NCBI RefSeq assembly: GCF_947039605.1
Contig: NZ_CAMQZG010000032.1
Coordinates: 1 to 37,746, forward strand
DNA length: 37,746 bases
Origin: an uncultured Clostridium sp.
Lineage (GTDB): Bacteria > Bacillota > Clostridia > Clostridiales > Clostridiaceae
Direction of reading: 5' to 3'
Shown here: piece after piece, positions 34,495-37,746 of the stretch
Position numbering within the stretch: the stretch's first letter is position 1
Layout of the letters: each line of letters starts with the position of its first letter
Notes under the pieces: model-generated
Told to the model about the DNA's origin: nothing
The model's input: the letters and a program-made list of their open reading frames with translations, nothing else
The model's database searches: none
Program-made: the position numbers and the translations under genes

Positions 34495-34888
34495 ATATAA
34501 AAATTACTAAAGATACAAATATTAATAGAAAATTAATAAATTTATAGTAGTTTATTATTTGCTTGAATTTTAATGCTTTATTTAATCAAAGTAAAGTATA
34601 GAAGATTATAGAAATTAATAAAAAATCTGCTTTTTTTTCACAAATTATAAAGAAAATTTAATTTATATTAATTTGAAGTAAGTATTAACTTATTTTTTTT
34701 GAGTGCTTACAAAATTTTTTAAAAATCTGCATAAAAATTCAAAAATATGAATTTAGCATTAGATATTCGAAAATATTTATACAAAGAGTGTAAATAGGGA
34801 AGATAAATATTAAAAATTAATTTAGTAATTCATGTAATTTTGTATAGAAAACATAGTAGAAATGATAAAGAAGAAAGCTAAAATAACT
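34495..34888. other. AT-rich intergenic stretch
   Basis: About 390 nt upstream of the permease gene. I see the permease leader but no clear promoter hexamers, no frame with a ribosome site and no strong hairpin. A partial inverted repeat (ATTTATACA / TGTAAAT, about 34772-34794) is weak. Confidence 0.45.
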
Positions 34889-34931
34889 AAAGAGGGAATA
34901 GAATAGTTTTTTACTATCATATTCCCTCTTT
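34889..34931 (-). terminator. Terminator of the 177-aa protein gene
   Basis: Perfect 12-bp stem (34889-34900 with 34920-34931) and an inner ATAGT / ACTAT pairing, located 12 nt after the gene's stop. Confidence 0.8.
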
Positions 34932-34943
34932 AAAATATTTATA

Positions 34944-35477
34944 TTAAGAAAGTTTTTTCAAGAAAAATTTAGCTAGTTTAGATTTACCTTTAAGGGTTTC
35001 TTCAAATGCTTCTTCTGATAATTTTACATTTTCTTTTGCAAAATCATCAAAAAAAGCAGGTCTCTCTAAAATTACATCTTCCATTGTTATATTGTAGTTT
35101 TTAAGTTCTGTAGCAAGTCTGTCGTATGTATCAACAAGTAAATTCATTCTATCGGATATTACAATAAATGCACTAGGGCACATTCTTTTTATTGTTTTTT
35201 CGTAAAGTGCTGAATGATGCATAATTATGTAAGCCCCATTTACAAGGTATACTCTCATAGATTTAATTGAGCCAGTATTATAAACGTACATATGTGAAAT
35301 GAAATTTTTTGGTACATAAACCTTATTTATAAAAATCCAATTATTAGATTCATAGAGTTTAAGCATTCCTAGTGATAATTTTCTAAAGTTTTCTTCATTA
35401 ATCATTTGTGAAACAATCTTTGATTGTAAACCAAGAGTTTCAGTTATGGCATTTGATTCAGGGTCTATTATATTCAT
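34944..35477 (-). CDS. 177-aa cytoplasmic protein, unknown
   Basis: This protein has no signal peptide or membrane helix. It has an N-terminal helix, a central mixed region with aromatic strands (NWIFINKVYVPKNF, YVYNTG, YIIMHHSALYEK), and a helical, charged C-terminus ending in Lys-rich residues. I do not recognise a family. AAGGAG 9 nt before the ATG and the dedicated terminator show it is a real gene. It is divergent from the PadR gene; the PadR operator lies between them and could control both. Confidence 0.72.
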   Translation of the reverse strand: MNIIDPESNAITETLGLQSKIVSQMINEENFRKLSLGMLKLYESNNWIFINKVYVPKNFISHMYVYNTGSIKSMRVYLVNGAYIIMHHSALYEKTIKRMCPSAFIVISDRMNLLVDTYDRLATELKNYNITMEDVILERPAFFDDFAKENVKLSEEAFEETLKGKSKLAKFFLKKLS

Positions 35478-35607
35478 TTTATCAATCTCCTTTATTTTAG
35501 TACTCCTAATATTTAATCATATATCTATGTCAACAATATAGCATTTTAAAGAAAGTTAAAAAGTGGAGTAAAAAGGATAATACTTACAAAAAAAGTCTTG
35601 AAAAGAA

Positions 35608-35632
35608 AACTATATTGCATTACAATATAGTT
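35608..35632 (+). promoter_or_regulatory. Perfect palindromic operator, probably PadR
   Basis: AACTATATTG (35608-35617), CATTA, CAATATAGTT (35623-35632): 10-bp arms, perfect. A half-match, CTATACAATATAG (35703-35715), overlaps the expected PadR promoter after TTGACT (35686-35691). Confidence 0.75.
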
Positions 35633-35685
35633 GTAACTTGTAAAACAAGGTAGTGATATTTATAAATTATGTGAAGTGATTTTTT

Positions 35686-35716
35686 TTGACTAGACTACAG
35701 TGCTATACAATATAGT
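35686..35716 (+). promoter_or_regulatory. PadR gene promoter with second operator
   Basis: TTGACT (35686-35691) is a good -35. The -10 lies inside CTATACAATATAG (35703-35715), either CAATAT with a 16-nt or TATAGT with a 19-nt spacer. The element is itself a 13-bp inverted repeat sharing CAATATAG with the upstream palindrome. Confidence 0.6.
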
Positions 35717-35740
35717 GAAATAAAAAAAGTTGGTGAAAAA

Positions 35741-36061
35741 ATGGCAAAAACAACTCAATTATTAAAAGGAATAATGGAAGGTGTAATTTTAAAGGTAATA
35801 TCAAAAGATGAAACTTATGGTTATGAGATTTATCAAAAATTACAGTGTTATGGATTTGATGAATTTGCAGAGGGTTCATTATATCCTCTTCTGTTAAGGC
35901 TTGAAAAAAATAAGTTAATAAAATCTGAAAAGAAACAGTCGCCTTTTGGACCAAATAGAAAATATTATAGTTTAACTAAAGAGGGTGAGATAGAGGTAAA
36001 AGAATTTATAGAAGCATGGGGGCTTATAAATTCAAATATTCAAAAACTTTGGGGGAAATAA
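35741..36061 (+). CDS. PadR-family transcriptional regulator
   Basis: This 106-residue protein is the short PadR type. It has the family's winged helix: GIMEGVILKVISKDETYGYEIYQKL split around the first helices, GSLYPLLLRLEKNKLI as recognition helix and wing, and GPNRKYYSLTKEGE. The C-terminus is a single dimer helix. Relatives repress membrane or efflux genes, usually next door. Here only a tail of a membrane protein remains downstream, so the original target may be lost; the regulator can still act on its own promoter and perhaps on the divergent gene at 35477. Confidence 0.9.
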   Translation: MAKTTQLLKGIMEGVILKVISKDETYGYEIYQKLQCYGFDEFAEGSLYPLLLRLEKNKLIKSEKKQSPFGPNRKYYSLTKEGEIEVKEFIEAWGLINSNIQKLWGK

Positions 36062-36062
36062 G

Positions 36063-36170
36063 TTAATTTTACCAATATTATTTGTTATTAATTCACCATA
36101 TTTATTTATAGGTGGATGCTTAGCTAGTAGTTTTCTGATAAGTGCTTTGTTAGAGCGCAAATTTAGTTAA
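36063..36170 (+). pseudogene. Possible C-terminal tail of a lost membrane protein
   Basis: Right after the PadR stop an open stretch of 35 codons without a start codon or ribosome site encodes LILPILFVINSPYLF, then IGGCLASSFLISALLERKFS, and ends at TAA. It looks like one last membrane helix with a basic end, which suggests a deletion removed most of a membrane gene controlled by PadR. Too short to name. Confidence 0.35.
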
Positions 36171-36184
36171 GGATTAAAGTTAGA

Positions 36185-36217
36185 ATAGACAGCTTTAGAA
36201 GAGGGCTGTCTATTTTT
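36185..36217 (+). terminator. Intrinsic terminator
   Basis: ATAGACAGC (36185-36193) pairs with GCTGTCTAT (36205-36213), perfect 9 bp, then T run. Confidence 0.85.
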
Positions 36218-36310
36218 ATAATAATCATAATAGAAATTCAATTTAATAAAAGAAGGTATTTCTTAGTAATGGTAAAATGAGTAAAAATAAATTTTGAAAG
36301 GGAAGATTTT

Positions 36311-36577
36311 ATGGAGAAAACATTTAATGATAAAAATATATTGCTTTTAAAATTAGATAGGCTACATACAACAGAATTAGGTGCGTTAAGAATTAAAAAG
36401 AATCTAGAGATAGATACAGAAGATGTTGTTAAATGGTGTGTAGATAAAATAAAACAAGAAAATACTATAATAGAAAGAAAGGGAAAGAATTGGTATGCAA
36501 GTATAGATGAATGTATAATAACAGTAAATGCGCATAGTTATACAATTATTACTGCACATAAGAAAAAAGATAAATAG
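36311..36577 (+). CDS. DUF3781-family protein
   Basis: This 88-residue cytoplasmic protein carries the DUF3781 pattern: LDRLHTTELGALRIKKNL, DVVKWCVDKIK, IERKGKNWYASID and the end TVNAHSYTIITAHK. The family is small, single-domain and of unknown function, common in Firmicutes. The ribosome site is GGGAAG. It is a single gene followed by a terminator. Confidence 0.85.
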   Translation: MEKTFNDKNILLLKLDRLHTTELGALRIKKNLEIDTEDVVKWCVDKIKQENTIIERKGKNWYASIDECIITVNAHSYTIITAHKKKDK

Positions 36578-36659
36578 ATATTTTTATTAGATTAGAAAAT
36601 AGATTCAGAGAAGTTTTTTGTTAATTAAATTAGGTGATAGTAGTAATAAAGATTGAAAG

Positions 36660-36688
36660 GATCAACAAATAGTTGGTCTTTTTTTTGC
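36660..36688 (+). terminator. Intrinsic terminator
   Basis: GATCAAC (36660-36666) pairs with GTTGGTC (36672-36678), 7 bp with one G-U, then eight T. Confidence 0.75.
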
Positions 36689-36922
36689 TTTATTTTAAAA
36701 TAGAGTATTAAATCTTATGCTGTTATAAGTATAATTAAGTAAAATAAGAAATTAGATAAGATTATATAAATTTATATGAAAGAAATATTATGAAAGAATT
36801 TGTTAGTAAAAAAATATTAGTAAGAATATACGCAGTCAAAAGTTAAAGGTAGAATTAGATTAATGATTGCACATAGTATATATAATATAGAAATGATTTA
36901 ATTAAAGGGTGGGAGAGATGAT
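36689..36922. other. Leader region of the ROK gene
   Basis: AT-rich, with no frame carrying a good ribosome site except an 18-codon frame from 36790 lacking one. I see no RNA gene. Confidence 0.45.
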
Positions 36923-37746
36923 ATGAGATATTTAGGAATTGATGTTGGTGGAACAAATATAAAATATGGGGTATTTAGTGAATTTGGGGTTGAGGATATT
37001 TTGCGAAGTGGAGAAGTTAGAACAATAACTGATGATTTAGATGGATTTATAAATTTAATTGGTGATATTATAAATAAATTTGAAAATATAGATGGAGTTG
37101 GTCTTAGTATTCCTTGTGCGGTTAATAGTAAAAGTGGTTTAGTTGTAGAAGAGGGCGGAGTGCCTGTACTTGATGGACTTAATATAAAAGAAATTTTACA
37201 TGAAAGACTTGGCATTAAGATAGCGGTTGAAAATGATGCGAATTGCTGTGCTCTTGCAGAACAATGGATTGGAAATGGTAAAGGTGTCGAAAATTTTATT
37301 TGCATAACTATAGGAACAGGAGTTGGTGGAGGAATTATTATCAATAATAAACTTTTAACTGGTAATAGATTTTTTGCAGGTGAGTTTGGGAGAATGATAC
37401 TTAAAGTAGATAAAGGTGATATTGAAGATTATAAAAATACAGGATATTATTGTTCAACTAGTTCATTAGTTAGACAAGTAGCAAAAGTATTGAGAGTAGA
37501 AACAGAAAGTTTAAATGGGAAAATTATTTTTGAGATGATAAAAAAAGAAAATCAAGATGTTATAAATGTTTATGAAAAATGGGTTAAACAACTAAGCATT
37601 GCCATTGCTAATCTTGGCTTTATCTTTGATCCAGAGAAGATTCTTATTGGTGGGGGAGTAAGTAATGCAAGTAAAGTTATTGATGATATAAAAAAATATG
37701 TGGATTCTATAGATATTTATGATTCACAGTGGGAAATTAATAATTG
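36923..37746 (+). CDS. ROK-family sugar kinase, 3' end outside the window
   Basis: The frame is open for 274 codons and runs off the window. The N-terminal phosphate loop LGIDVGGTNIKYGVF, the catalytic D105 in VENDANCCALAEQW, and TIGTGVGGGIIINN are ROK kinase marks; a second nucleotide-binding strand ILIGGGVS occurs near the window end. The usual zinc motif (CxCGxxGC) is missing: the region reads NTGYYCSTSSLVRQ, as in the zinc-free branch. Relatives phosphorylate glucose, N-acetyl sugars or beta-glucosides. GGGTGGGAGAG precedes the ATG at 36923; an ATG at 36918 stops at once. No helix-turn-helix, so a kinase rather than a repressor. Confidence 0.9.
   Translation, partial: MRYLGIDVGGTNIKYGVFSEFGVEDILRSGEVRTITDDLDGFINLIGDIINKFENIDGVGLSIPCAVNSKSGLVVEEGGVPVLDGLNIKEILHERLGIKIAVENDANCCALAEQWIGNGKGVENFICITIGTGVGGGIIINNKLLTGNRFFAGEFGRMILKVDKGDIEDYKNTGYYCSTSSLVRQVAKVLRVETESLNGKIIFEMIKKENQDVINVYEKWVKQLSIAIANLGFIFDPEKILIGGGVSNASKVIDDIKKYVDSIDIYDSQWEINN

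Noticed and set aside
36898-37344. 148-codon minus-strand frame
   Set aside because: It is antisense to the ROK kinase, which has clear motifs and a ribosome site.

Overview
The window looks like chromosomal DNA of a low-GC, spore-forming anaerobic Firmicute, most likely a Clostridium sensu stricto relative. The evidence is the extreme AT richness, strong AGGAGG-type ribosome sites, intrinsic terminators after almost every unit, a hybrid-cluster protein, clostridial families such as DUF975 and DUF3781, and an apparent spore-surface glycoprotein cassette. I see no rRNA, tRNA, CRISPR array, IS element or phage module. Species cannot be fixed from the sequence alone.

Layout. 1-2154: a partial secreted or anchored protein on the minus strand, then a small Cys-tailed membrane protein overlapping a DUF2085-like membrane protein whose frame is broken at an A8 tract, then a YczE/YitT-type membrane protein. 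2320-5457: a redox or electrophile stress block with an HxlR regulator, an old-yellow-enzyme flavin oxidoreductase, a TetR regulator that appears leaderless, and a CPYC peroxiredoxin-like protein. Two near-identical TetR operators flank the tetR gene, one inside its own promoter and one before the peroxiredoxin. 5554-8382: a FUSC-type membrane protein and a DUF975 membrane protein, the latter preceded by a perfect 28-bp palindrome.

8411-14310: a divergent surface-glycan cassette. It holds two GT2-GT4 fusion glycosyltransferases facing away from each other (one with a degraded GT2 half), a small beta-rich protein, a polysaccharide pyruvyl transferase and a protein with a BclA-like C1q/TNF-type C-terminal domain. 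My inference is that the enzymes build a pyruvylated glycan on a spore or cell surface protein. 14479-18444: a membrane GGDEF-EAL protein directly followed by a sugar-type solute-binding lipoprotein with no permease genes, suggesting a nutrient sensor for cyclic-di-GMP. 18600-20638: hydroxylamine reductase (Hcp) and a convergent unknown small protein.

20778-20924 holds a strong candidate structured RNA: closing helix, two hairpins, a CCCCC loop and a terminator. 21028-23400 is a decaying stretch with small membrane proteins, a gene split by an in-frame TGA and a ParA relic. 23463-27469: an XRE-TPR (RRNPP-like) regulator, a secreted SH3-domain protein with an 11-residue-repeat tail, an anchored unknown protein and a two-helix membrane protein. 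27731-31849: a MalQ-GlgP fusion for alpha-glucan breakdown, followed in frame, after two TAG stops, by a relic of a MalK/MsmX-type ATPase. 32103-37746: a transglutaminase-like protein, a YjeM-family permease, an unknown protein, a PadR regulator with a perfect palindromic operator, DUF3781, and the start of a ROK-family kinase that runs off the window.
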